This document shows positions 1 through 7,386 of a stretch of DNA of 25,345 nucleotides, piece by piece. The translations under genes and the position numbers were made by a program. The stretch's first letter is position 1. The number at the start of each line of letters is the position of its first letter. The stretch spans positions 1 to 25,345 of the forward strand of contig JBEKZY010000028.1 in assembly GCA_049509395.1 (NCBI GenBank), given 5' to 3'. The stretch is from JBEKIK01 sp049509395. Lineage in GTDB: Bacteria; Planctomycetota; Planctomycetia; Pirellulales; Thermoguttaceae. Under the pieces are notes generated by a model. That model did not search any database. It had not been told where the DNA came from and saw nothing but the letters and a program-made list of their open reading frames with translations.

Positions 1-704
1 GGCAGCACGGCCGCCGACCCCTTGCTGAGCATGGCCAGCGCGAATGACGCCAGACTCAGCCAGTACCAGAAATGAAAGGATGAAGGATGAAGGATGAAGG
101 ATGAAAAAGTTTTTTCTCGTTCCCACGGTCCTGCGTGGGAACGTGCGGAAGCCATGCCCGCGATTGCCGTAGGCATTTCAGTCATTAGATACCAGAGAAT
201 CGCCAACAGGAAGAACAACATCGACATTATGTTTTTCCGCTGCGCGATCCAGGCGACCGACTCCACGTTCACCGGATGCAAGGCGAAGATCATGGCCGCC
301 AAGAACGCTCCGGGGATGGACAACTTCCTCAAGATTAGCCAAATCAGCAAAGATTCGATGATGTGCAAGATCGAGTTAGTGACGTGGTAACCGGTCTGGT
401 TCATCCCCCATAACCGCCACTCGATCCAAAAAGTGGTATAAGTCATCGGCCAATAGTCCGGCGATTCAGTTGTGCACCAAAGCCGGTATAGACCGTCGGA
501 AGTCTGGATGATTTCGTTTTCCGACAGAAGTATTTTGTCATCCCAGACGAATCCGCCGCTTAGAGATGGGAGATAAGCGAGGGAGATAACGACCACGATT
601 ATCGCTACTCCCGCCATCATGCGAAGAGTTAATGCCTGCGAAACTGAGCTTCGCACACGGGTCTGAAAAACATGTTTCTTGAAAGATTTCTTACGCTTGG
701 ACAT
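1..704 (-). CDS. TMTC-like multi-pass membrane glycosyltransferase, N-terminal part
   Basis: The reading frame is open from an ATG at 704 to the left edge, so only the first ~234 residues are present. After a basic start (MSKRKKSFKKHVF) comes a hydrophobic segment. It is followed by GGFVWDD, a Y-W-P-M-T-Y stretch, HVTNSILHII, and then FALHPVNVESVAWIAQRKN. These motifs are typical of the TMTC/DUF1736-type tetratricopeptide membrane proteins (GT-C fold, luminal acidic motif VWDD), which glycosylate proteins or lipids at the outer face of the membrane. The usual C-terminal TPR repeats would lie beyond the window. Around residues 186-212 the protein is interrupted by a stretch encoded by a heptanucleotide repeat and a palindrome, without a frameshift. 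I am fairly sure of the family but not of the substrate. Confidence 0.75.
   Translation of the reverse strand, partial: MSKRKKSFKKHVFQTRVRSSVSQALTLRMMAGVAIIVVVISLAYLPSLSGGFVWDDKILLSENEIIQTSDGLYRLWCTTESPDYWPMTYTTFWIEWRLWGMNQTGYHVTNSILHIIESLLIWLILRKLSIPGAFLAAMIFALHPVNVESVAWIAQRKNIMSMLFFLLAILWYLMTEMPTAIAGMASARSHAGPWEREKTFSSFILHPSSFHFWYWLSLASFALAMLSKGSAAVL
72..106. repeat. Heptanucleotide tandem repeat inside the TMTC-like gene
   Basis: About four tandem copies of atgaagg (one with an extra a) lie in the coding region. On the minus strand they encode a FILHPSSF-like peptide. Copy number changes in steps of seven would shift the reading frame, so this is a potential phase-variable tract. Confidence 0.8.
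118..143. repeat. Short palindrome (REP-like) inside the TMTC-like gene
   Basis: A perfect 10-bp inverted repeat, cgttcccacg / cgtgggaacg, is separated by 6 nt. It sits directly beside the heptanucleotide tract. It behaves like a small dispersed hairpin element inserted in frame in a loop of the membrane protein. Confidence 0.75.
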
Positions 705-740
705 GAGCGAGGTGTCCGACGGCAAGTATTATGCTAGAGA

Positions 741-2795
741 TTAGTGCACTCGTTGCCCGGGTTTTGCGCCCTTGTCGGGCGAGAGCAGATAGATTTCACC
801 TTCGCCTCCGCCGGCGGCCACGATCATGCCTTCGCTGGAGCCGAACTTCATTTTCCGCGGAGCCAGATTGGCCGCGCATATCACCAGCCGGCCCACAAGA
901 TCTTTCGGTTTGTACACGCCTTTAATCCCGGCGAACACCGTGCGCCGATTATCGCCGCCGAGGTTGAGCGTTAGTTTCAGCAGTTTTTGCGCGCCCTCCA
1001 CGTCTTCGGCTTCTATTATCCTTGCCACGCGAAGATCAACTTTGGCGAAATCGTTGAAGCTGATCTCTTCGGCCAGCGGCTCGGCCTGTAAAGGCGCATT
1101 GCCGTCGCTAGGCGCGGCCGGCTTGGCGGCAGGGGAAGATTGCGCAAACGGGCTTTCCTCAGCGGTTTCGGTGCTGGCGGCCAACATTGCCTCCACCAGT
1201 TTGCGGTCGACCCGTTGCATCAAGTGTTCGAACCGGCCGATGCGGTTGCCCAACAACGGCTTTTGCGATTGCTCCCAATTGACAATCGGATCGCCCAGCA
1301 AGTCGCCGGTCTGCCGGGCGAGTTGCGGAAGCACCGGGGCCATGTACACCACTAATTGGCGGAAAAGGTTCATGCCGATGATGCACACGTCGCGAAGTTC
1401 GGCGCTTTTTTCAGGGTCTTTGCGCAGATTCCAAGGCGCGCGCTGTTCGATAAACTGGTTCGCCCGATCGCCGATGGCCAGAACAATCCGTATTGCCTTG
1501 GCGAAATCGCCCGACTCGTATGCCTCGGCTATTGCCTCGCCCTCGGCGGCGGCCTGGTTGAACAATCCGCCGTCGTCGGGATAGATCGCCGAGAGTCCGA
1601 TCTCTTCGGCAAATCGGGCGGTGCGGCTGGCAAGATTTACTACGTTGCCCACCATATCGGAATTGACCTTGGCCGCGAACTCATCAAAACTCAGGTCCAG
1701 ATCGTCGACCCGGGAGGTCAATTTCGAGGCATAGTAATAGCGCAAATACGCCGGATCAAGATATTTGAGATAAGTCGAAGCCCGGATGAACGTGCCCTTG
1801 CTTTTCGACATCTTCTCGCCGTTGACTGTCAAAAAGCCGTGAATATGGACTTTTTTGGGCAAACTGTATTCCGCGGTCTTGAGCATCGCCGGCCAAAAGA
1901 GCGTGTGAAAATAGGTGATGTCCTTGCCGAGGAAGTGATGTATTTCGGTTTCCGCGCTCCGCCACCAATCGTTGAGGTTTTCACCGTGCTTTTTGCACCA
2001 CTCGTGGCTCGATGCAATGTAGCCTATGGGCGCATCGAACCAGACGTACCAGTAATTGCCCGGACTGTCGGGAATCTCGAAACCGAAATACGGCGCCGGC
2101 CGCGAAATGTCCCAATCGTGCAAAGGCTCGTTAAGGAAGTGGCCGGCCAGGTAATTGGAGACTTCCGTTTGCAGGCAGCCGCTTTTTTGCGTCCATTCTT
2201 CCAGGAAAGGGTGTAGATTTTCGATGTTGATGAACAGATGCTTGGCAGTGCGAGGCTCGGGCGTGGCCCCGGAAAGCGTGCTTACGGGATCGATCAAATC
2301 GGTGGGATTGTAATGCGCGCCGCACTTGTCGCAACTGTCGCCATACTGGTCGGGCGATTTGCACTTGGGACAAGTTCCCTTGACAAAGCGATCGGCCAGA
2401 AAAGTGCCCGCCATCAGGTCGTAAAGCTGCGATACCTTGCGCTCGCTGACCAGCCCGGCCTTGCGGATGGTGGACCAGATTTCCTCGCACACCGCCCGAT
2501 TTTCCGGGCTATGGGTGCTGCCGTAGTTGTCGAATTCGATGTTAAATCCGGCAAAATCGCGGATGTGGGCGTCGCGCATGGTGGCGATCAGTTCTTCCTC
2601 GCGAATGCCCTCCTGCTTGGCCCGGATCATTATCGCCGTGCCGTGCGTGTCGTCCGCGCAAATATAAATGCAGCGGTGACCGCGGAGCTTTTGAAAGCGG
2701 ACCCAAATGTCGGTTTGCAGGTACTCGACCAGGTGTCCGATATGTATATGGCCGTTGGCATAAGGCAGAGCGCTTGTGACCAGGATTTTTCGCAT
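741..2795 (-). CDS. metG: Methionyl-tRNA synthetase
   Basis: Cytoplasmic class I aminoacyl-tRNA synthetase that charges tRNA-Met. The chosen start (MRKILVTSALPYANG, 684 aa) gives the normal N-terminus and has a GGAG upstream; an in-frame ATG 18 codons earlier gives an atypical extension. Visible motifs are the HIGH signature near residue 18, a CPKC...CDKC zinc knuckle pair, GEKMSKSKG as the KMSKS loop, and an anticodon-binding domain. A C-terminal EMAP/Trbp111-like tRNA-binding domain begins near ISFNDFAKVDLRVARI, so this is the long, dimer-forming type. An Ala/Pro/Ser/Glu-rich linker joins the last two domains. It is a housekeeping gene and marks chromosomal backbone. Confidence 0.98.
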   Translation of the reverse strand: MRKILVTSALPYANGHIHIGHLVEYLQTDIWVRFQKLRGHRCIYICADDTHGTAIMIRAKQEGIREEELIATMRDAHIRDFAGFNIEFDNYGSTHSPENRAVCEEIWSTIRKAGLVSERKVSQLYDLMAGTFLADRFVKGTCPKCKSPDQYGDSCDKCGAHYNPTDLIDPVSTLSGATPEPRTAKHLFINIENLHPFLEEWTQKSGCLQTEVSNYLAGHFLNEPLHDWDISRPAPYFGFEIPDSPGNYWYVWFDAPIGYIASSHEWCKKHGENLNDWWRSAETEIHHFLGKDITYFHTLFWPAMLKTAEYSLPKKVHIHGFLTVNGEKMSKSKGTFIRASTYLKYLDPAYLRYYYASKLTSRVDDLDLSFDEFAAKVNSDMVGNVVNLASRTARFAEEIGLSAIYPDDGGLFNQAAAEGEAIAEAYESGDFAKAIRIVLAIGDRANQFIEQRAPWNLRKDPEKSAELRDVCIIGMNLFRQLVVYMAPVLPQLARQTGDLLGDPIVNWEQSQKPLLGNRIGRFEHLMQRVDRKLVEAMLAASTETAEESPFAQSSPAAKPAAPSDGNAPLQAEPLAEEISFNDFAKVDLRVARIIEAEDVEGAQKLLKLTLNLGGDNRRTVFAGIKGVYKPKDLVGRLVICAANLAPRKMKFGSSEGMIVAAGGGEGEIYLLSPDKGAKPGQRVH

Positions 2796-2818
2796 AATAA
2801 ATTTTTCTCCGCGGAAAA

Positions 2819-2910
2819 AGCGGCCGCGGCCGGTAGAAAGCGAAGACAACGGAACGGTTCACTCGCTGCGATTACCGTGGTTATTGTTGTGATTATTAAA
2901 ACGTTACATT
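2819..2910. repeat. Imperfect direct repeat, family 1, copy 1
   Basis: This segment starts agcggccgcggccg and ends with ccgtggttatt...ttaaaa.gtt.aca. It is similar over its length to 3786-3872. Here it lies just upstream of metG on the other strand. The conserved ends suggest a shared intergenic element rather than chance GC richness. Confidence 0.6.
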
Positions 2911-2964
2911 GTAATCGACGCTCAGAACTCCGGCGAGGTCGATTGGAAAAATTATTAAGTAAAA

Positions 2965-3151
2965 TAGTCCTCATTTAGAATAGAACATTCACAAGACTTT
3001 TTCGCCCTGAATGTGGAAAATTTGCCCTTATATCACAAAAACTTACTGGTCCACCGATCAGGGGGGTACGTTTGTTTGCATGCCATTCGATTATCACCCA
3101 AATTTAGACTATTATTGTCCATGAAATCAGAATCGTTCCGGAATTCCATTC
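2965..3151. repeat. Long imperfect direct repeat, family 2, copy 1
   Basis: About 187 bp aligns almost without gaps to 5300-5485. Shared blocks include tagtcctc.tttagaa, acattcacaa, tttttcgccctga, ggaaaat, caaaaactt, cccaaattta, ctattattg and agaatcgttccggaattcc. It carries no convincing ORF. It precedes the nucleotidyltransferase gene, and the second copy precedes the sugar dehydrogenase gene, so it could be a leader, a promoter region or a decayed mobile repeat. Confidence 0.85.
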
Positions 3152-3260
3152 TCCTTCTAACACGATTGGCGGTATTCGCCGATTGTGGTAAGCTTATAAA
3201 AATATGTGTTGCAAGCCATAGCTAACACGCAACGTCAATTTGACACTAGGAAACGTGCTT

Positions 3261-3596
3261 ATGGTAAGCCGTGTCGGTCGTGAAACATATTCGGAGATTG
3301 TGCGGCGGATACGTGCGGTCGCCACCCCGCAAAAGATTGTGCTTTTCGGCAGCCGGGCGCGGGGCGACCATCGCCCGGACAGCGACATCGACATTTTGGT
3401 CATCGAAGATTCTCCGTTGCCGCGGCACCGCCGCTCGATCCCGTTGTACGCCGCGCTGGCCGATTTGTCGCTTGACGTAGATACTGAGGTCGTCGTCTAC
3501 ACGCCCGCCGAAGTAGAAGAATGGCGCGGCGCCGGTGGAGCTTTTATAACCACTGCCTTGCGAGAAGGAACGGTTTTGTATGAACGTTGCGCCTGA
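3261..3596 (+). CDS. Minimal nucleotidyltransferase (MNT) of an MNT-HEPN pair
   Basis: The protein has 111 residues from an ATG preceded by AGGAAA; an upstream TTG in frame is less likely. The pol-beta-type core reads FGSRARGDHRPDSDIDILV, giving the GS and DxD metal-binding motif, followed by later acidic residues (VDTEVVVYTP). Proteins of this kind serve as antitoxins that adenylylate a tyrosine of the adjacent HEPN RNase. The 3' end overlaps the ATG of a HEPN remnant, the normal gene order for such pairs. Because the partner is broken (see 3580-3715), this antitoxin is probably orphaned. Confidence 0.85.
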   Translation: MVSRVGRETYSEIVRRIRAVATPQKIVLFGSRARGDHRPDSDIDILVIEDSPLPRHRRSIPLYAALADLSLDVDTEVVVYTPAEVEEWRGAGGAFITTALREGTVLYERCA

Positions 3597-3715
3597 CGCC
3601 CTATGCCGTGGCGACGCGTTACGACGACGCTTTTTGGCCGGACCTTGAAGAAGTTCAAGAGGCATTGCATTCGGCCCACGCGATCCGCCGCTTTGTCCAA
3701 GAGCGGTTTTCATAA
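3580..3715 (+). pseudogene. Internally deleted HEPN-domain toxin remnant
   Basis: An ATG at 3580 overlaps the end of the nucleotidyltransferase gene and encodes MNVAPDA, a plausible HEPN start, but this frame stops soon after. In another frame (3593-3715) the DNA reads LTPYAVATRYDDAFWPDLEE, continues EVQEALHSAHAIRRFV and ends at a TAA. That is the typical C-terminal end of MNT-linked HEPN proteins. The middle, including the expected RxxxxH RNase motif, is missing. I infer one internal deletion of roughly 200-250 bp that joined the two ends out of frame. Confidence 0.7.
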
Positions 3716-3757
3716 ACGAAAATTGGCCCGTTCTTCATTTACCTCTCGCATCGTTGC

Positions 3758-3781
3758 GGCCCAGGTTCGAGAACCTGGGCC
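3758..3781. repeat. Perfect hairpin palindrome
   Basis: ggcccaggtt / aacctgggcc form a perfect 10-bp stem around a 4-nt cgag loop. It lies between the HEPN remnant and the family 1 repeat. There is no T-tract, so it looks more like a dispersed palindrome than a rho-independent terminator, though it could stop 3' exonucleases. Confidence 0.75.
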
Positions 3782-3785
3782 ACCC

Positions 3786-3872
3786 AGCGGCCGCGGCCGA
3801 AAGGAAGCAAAACAACAACGCATCTAAATCACTGCATTTTCCGTGGTTATTATTTTAAAAAGTGTTGACATT
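3786..3872. repeat. Imperfect direct repeat, family 1, copy 2
   Basis: This is the second copy of the segment at 2819-2910, sharing agcggccgcggccg at the start and ccgtggttatt near the end. Here its right end runs into a TTGACA box, placing it in the promoter region of the PEP-CTERM gene. Confidence 0.6.
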
Positions 3873-3893
3873 TACACAAGGGGGGATTAGATT
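3865..3893 (+). promoter_or_regulatory. Candidate promoter for the PEP-CTERM protein gene
   Basis: A perfect -35 TTGACA (3865-3870) is followed after 17 nt by TAGATT (3888-3893). The next gene starts at 4097, leaving an untranslated leader of nearly 200 nt in which I see no clear ORF or riboswitch. Confidence 0.45.
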
Positions 3894-4096
3894 AGATAAA
3901 TAATATAGTTCTTATAGGTCCATCAAATAGAGGCAGCGTTCGTACCTCATAGCCTGACGCTCTGAAATTAGGTGTCTTGGGGTACTTTCTGACATGGCTC
4001 GCACCGAGCCGATACCTGAAGCAAATGCCAAGTATTCTGGCTCTGCTCTCGTTTCCACATATTCCCCAAAAACTATGTAACTCATGAGATTACACA

Positions 4097-5173
4097 ATGA
4101 ACCGAAACATATTTTTTCTGGCCGTGCTAATTCTGCACTTTTTGATCTGTGGTACAGCACAAGCGATTGTCCGATATACGGTCACCGACCTCGGCATACT
4201 CGGCGGAATACAGAGCGAGGCTACTGGCATTAACGCCAGCGGGCAGGTTGTGGGCTCAGGCATCACCACCATCACTTACCCTTACCCTGAACACGCATTC
4301 CTCTACAGCGGATCAAAAATGAACGACCTGGGCACACTCGGCGGAACGCGAAGTCAAGGCTGTGGCATCAACAATAGCGGGCAGGTCGTGGGCTGGGCCT
4401 ACACCACCGGCGATACTATGCACGCCTTCCTCTACAACGGCTCGACGATGAACGACCTGGGCACACTCGGCGGAACATATAGTTGGGCCACGGACATCAA
4501 TGACAGCGGGCAGATCGTGGGGTCGAATGGGTACGCCTTCCTCTACGATGGCTCGACGATGAAGGACCTGGGCACACTCGGCGGAACAGGAAGCATAGCC
4601 AATGGCATCAATGAAAGCGGGCAGGTCGTGGGCTATTCTGACACCACAAGCGGTACTATACACGCCTTTCTCTATAGCGGTTCGACGTTAAACGATATAG
4701 GCACACTTGGTGGAACGACAAGCCAAGCCTATGGTATCAATGCTAGTGGGCAGGTCGTGGGCTACAGCTACCCTACCACCACCGGCTACGTTCGGCATGC
4801 CTTCCTTTACAGCGGCTCGACGATGACCGACTTAGGTACACTCGGCGGACAGTACAGCTATGCCTGGGGCATCAACGACAGCGGTCAAGTCGTTGGGGAG
4901 GCCTATACCACCGGCGATGCCGCTATTCACGCCTTCCTCTATAGCGGCTCAACGATGACCGACTTGAACACCATGATCGATCCGAATTCCGGTTGGATAT
5001 TAACGGATGCTAGTGCCATTAATGATGCTGGGCAAATCGCAGGGAAAGGCATGAACAGCCGCTACCAGAATCACGCCTTCTTGCTCACGCCCGTGCCCGA
5101 GCCGTCCACTTTCACTCTGCTCGGTATCAGCATCGTTGGCCTGCTGGCATACTCATGGCGAAAACGACAATAA
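4097..5173 (+). CDS. Secreted HAF-repeat protein with PEP-CTERM sorting tail
   Basis: The 358-aa protein begins with a signal peptide (hydrophobic FFLAVLILHFLICG, probable cleavage after AQA near residue 23). The body is a run of ~45-residue repeats, about six copies, built on HAFLYSGSTMTDLGTLGG alternating with GINxSGQVVG. These match the HAF family of extracellular repeat proteins and probably fold as a beta-propeller-like or solenoid surface. The tail has VPEPSTF, a hydrophobic helix (TLLGISIVGLLAY) and basic SWRKRQ, a complete PEP-CTERM signal handled by an exosortase. The repeats are also similar at the DNA level, which invites copy-number change. The ligand and role are unknown. No strong ribosome binding site is visible. 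Confidence 0.9.
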   Translation: MNRNIFFLAVLILHFLICGTAQAIVRYTVTDLGILGGIQSEATGINASGQVVGSGITTITYPYPEHAFLYSGSKMNDLGTLGGTRSQGCGINNSGQVVGWAYTTGDTMHAFLYNGSTMNDLGTLGGTYSWATDINDSGQIVGSNGYAFLYDGSTMKDLGTLGGTGSIANGINESGQVVGYSDTTSGTIHAFLYSGSTLNDIGTLGGTTSQAYGINASGQVVGYSYPTTTGYVRHAFLYSGSTMTDLGTLGGQYSYAWGINDSGQVVGEAYTTGDAAIHAFLYSGSTMTDLNTMIDPNSGWILTDASAINDAGQIAGKGMNSRYQNHAFLLTPVPEPSTFTLLGISIVGLLAYSWRKRQ

Positions 5174-5299
5174 TGTTCTTTCAGATTCCTTTAACAGCGT
5201 TTTTGTCGGCAAGCCAAAGATCTTCCCGATATTGCAACGTAATTGTTGAAAGGACATTGCGTAGATTAATTAGTAGGTTAAATGACACCCTCCAGAAAT

Positions 5300-5485
5300 T
5301 AGTCCTCTTTTAGAAAAAACATTCACAAAATATTTTTCGCCCTGAGCGCGGAAAATATGCTCTTATAATGCAAAAACTTGGTCGCCCCCCCTGATATGGG
5401 AGGTTGTGTTTGCATCCCATCTCGAATATCGCCCAAATTTAGGCTATTATTGACCATGATATAAGAATCGTTCCGGAATTCCATT
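5300..5485. repeat. Long imperfect direct repeat, family 2, copy 2
   Basis: This is the partner of 2965-3151, with the same block order and nearly the same length. It ends 32 nt before the sugar dehydrogenase start codon, so it would form most of that gene's upstream region. The rest of the 5174-5516 gap holds no gene that I can support. Confidence 0.85.
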
Positions 5486-5516
5486 CACTTTTTCGCCATC
5501 CCGCAGGAGACAAAAC

Positions 5517-7163
5517 ATGACCGCCTTTTCAGTGAGCCCGTCGGGCGAGAGATTTCCGATTCCAACGAAAACCGATTACGCGAAGGAAATGTCCCGCTTG
5601 GAGGAACTTGCCGATCAGGCTCGCCGTGAAGGCAAGGAAATTGTGGTGGTAATGGGGGTGGGATTTGTCGGCGCGGTTATGGCGGCGATCATTGCCGACT
5701 CGGTCGATAAAAAAACGCTCAGGCCGAACAAATTCGTCATCGGCTGCCAGCGCCCCAGCACGCGAAGCTACTGGAAAATCCCTTTGCTTAACCGCGGCGT
5801 CTCGCCGGTAAAGGCCGAGGACCCGGAAGTCGAGCCCATGATCGCCCGCTGCGTCAACGAGAAAAAAACGCTCGTGGCCACGTTCAACAAAGACTGCCTT
5901 GCCCTGGCCGACTGCGTGGTTGTGGACGTGCAGTGCGATTACACCAAGAACGAATTGGGCAACATGCGTTCGGGCGAGGCCGAAATGAACGCCCTGGAGG
6001 CGACCATGCGGACCATCGGCGAGACAATCGCCGCGGATTGCCTGACTCTGATCGAGACCACCGTGGCCCCGGGCACGACGGAGTTCGTCGCCTGGCCGAT
6101 CATGAAAAAGGCCTTCGCCGCACGTGGCATCGAAAGCGAGCCGCTCTTGGCACATAGTTTTGAACGGGTGATGCCGGGCCGGGAATACGTGGCGTCGATC
6201 CGCGATTTTTGGCGGGTCTGCTCGGGTTGCAACGCCGAAGCCCGCCGCCGCGTGGAAAAGTTCCTCCACGAGGTGCTCAACACCGAAAAATTTCCCTTGA
6301 CGGTGATGGATCGGCCCATCGAGTCGGAAACCACCAAAATCGTGGAAAACTCCTACCGCGCCACGATATTGGCATTCCTCAACGAGTGGAGCCTGTTCGC
6401 CGAACGCAACGGGGTAGACCTGATCAAGGTCATCAAGGCCATTAAGATGCGGCCCACGCACAGCAATATCATTTTCCCCGGACCGGGTATCGGCGGCTAC
6501 TGTTTGCCCAAGGACGCCGGGCTGGGTTATTGGGCCTATAAGCACATTCTCGGCTTCGAGGACGGCGATCAAGTTTTCAAGATCAGCACCACGGCCGTGG
6601 ACGTCAACGATACCCGCTCTTTGCACGTGGCCGAATTGACCCGCGACGCCCTGCGGAACATGGGCCGTTACATAGCCGGGGCCGACGTGCTGATCTGCGG
6701 GGCAAGTTACCGCCAGGACGTGGGCGACACCCGCTACAGCGGCTCGGAAATGGTGGTCCGCAAGCTAACGGAAATGGGGGCCGAGATGCGCATTCACGAC
6801 CCCTATGTGGAACACTGGTACGAACTGGAAAACCAGGACGATTATCCTGCCCCGGGCCATTCCTGGTCGCGTTTCTTCCGCAATCAAAGCACGCTCAACG
6901 GCATCCGCGTGCAACCCCATTTGCACGAAGCCCTGAAAGACGCCGAGGCCGTGATCCTGGCGGTTCCGCACAAGGAGTATCTGCAACTCGATCCGGCCCG
7001 GGTTGTCCAGTGGGCGGGCGGGCCGCTGGCCGTGATCGACTGCTTCGGAATCCTTTCGGATGACTATATCCAGCGCTACTTTGAACTCGGCTGCGAAGTC
7101 AAAGCACTGGGCCGCGGCCATATCCAGCGGATCAAGGAACAAGTCCGCTCGCGCAAATCGTAA
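5517..7163 (+). CDS. UDP-glucose/GDP-mannose-type nucleotide-sugar dehydrogenase
   Basis: NAD-dependent four-electron oxidation of a UDP- or GDP-sugar to the uronic acid, in the cytoplasm, feeding polysaccharide synthesis. The 548-aa product starts at an ATG preceded by AGGAGA. It has ~40 extra N-terminal residues before the Rossmann motif GVGFVG (47-52). The catalytic cysteine lies in GPGIGGYCLPKDAG (Cys about 329), preceded by the conserved central helix K-I-V-E-N-S-Y-R. A C-terminal UDP-binding domain begins near VLICGASYRQDVGDTRYSGSE. Its unusual extension and internal differences keep me from naming wecC, ugd or algD. It stands alone after the family 2 repeat and converges with the island operon. 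Confidence 0.9.
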   Translation: MTAFSVSPSGERFPIPTKTDYAKEMSRLEELADQARREGKEIVVVMGVGFVGAVMAAIIADSVDKKTLRPNKFVIGCQRPSTRSYWKIPLLNRGVSPVKAEDPEVEPMIARCVNEKKTLVATFNKDCLALADCVVVDVQCDYTKNELGNMRSGEAEMNALEATMRTIGETIAADCLTLIETTVAPGTTEFVAWPIMKKAFAARGIESEPLLAHSFERVMPGREYVASIRDFWRVCSGCNAEARRRVEKFLHEVLNTEKFPLTVMDRPIESETTKIVENSYRATILAFLNEWSLFAERNGVDLIKVIKAIKMRPTHSNIIFPGPGIGGYCLPKDAGLGYWAYKHILGFEDGDQVFKISTTAVDVNDTRSLHVAELTRDALRNMGRYIAGADVLICGASYRQDVGDTRYSGSEMVVRKLTEMGAEMRIHDPYVEHWYELENQDDYPAPGHSWSRFFRNQSTLNGIRVQPHLHEALKDAEAVILAVPHKEYLQLDPARVVQWAGGPLAVIDCFGILSDDYIQRYFELGCEVKALGRGHIQRIKEQVRSRKS

Positions 7164-7386
7164 TCGATAAAGTTTATAATAGCCCAGGCCGGACTCGAAC
7201 CGGATTCTGTAAATACTAAGGGGCTCCAACAAAACTTCCCTTCGCCGGGCATCGACCGAAGGTTGGTCGGGAAAGGGGCCGGGGGCGAGGGCTATCTTAA
7301 ATGCATAAGAGGTTTTCGTTATAAATCCTTAGATAGAGAGCACGCCATGTAATAATGCAATTCTGTTTGTTGACTAAATTAGCCGA
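7164..7386. other. Intergenic junction between backbone and accessory operon
   Basis: This gap separates convergent genes. It holds a tRNA T-arm-like fragment (7182-7203) and overlapping small inverted repeats (cgacc/ggtcg at 7253-7257 and 7265-7269; cttcg/cgaag; ttccc/gggaa at 7236-7240 and 7269-7273). A purine-rich stretch follows. The hairpins lack a strong T-tract on either side, so termination here is possible but weakly supported. Confidence 0.4.
7182..7203 (-). other. tRNA 3'-end-like fragment (possible attachment site remnant)
   Basis: On the minus strand the sequence reads CCGG-TTCGAGT-CCGG, a T-stem and T-loop with the invariant TTCGA, followed by CCTGGGC, which could be the 3' acceptor strand. 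No convincing D-arm or anticodon arm precedes it, so it is not an intact tRNA. tRNA 3' ends are common integration sites, and this one lies about 200 bp from the end of the accessory operon. It may also be chance. Confidence 0.3.

Noticed and set aside
1356..2216. 286-aa plus-strand ORF
   Set aside because: It lies antisense within metG, and its sequence is explained as a shadow of that conserved gene.
4097..5173. CRISPR or satellite array suggested by regular DNA repeats
   Set aside because: The repeats are in-frame coding units of the HAF protein, with periodic peptide conservation and no spacers.
5529..6626. 365-aa minus-strand ORF
   Set aside because: It is antisense to the nucleotide-sugar dehydrogenase and is His/Arg/Gly-rich, as expected of a shadow frame in GC-rich DNA.
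7182..7250. Complete tRNA gene on the minus strand
   Set aside because: A T-arm and possible acceptor strand are visible, but no consistent D-arm or anticodon arm can be folded, and the best 5' acceptor match leaves a mismatch and a short body.
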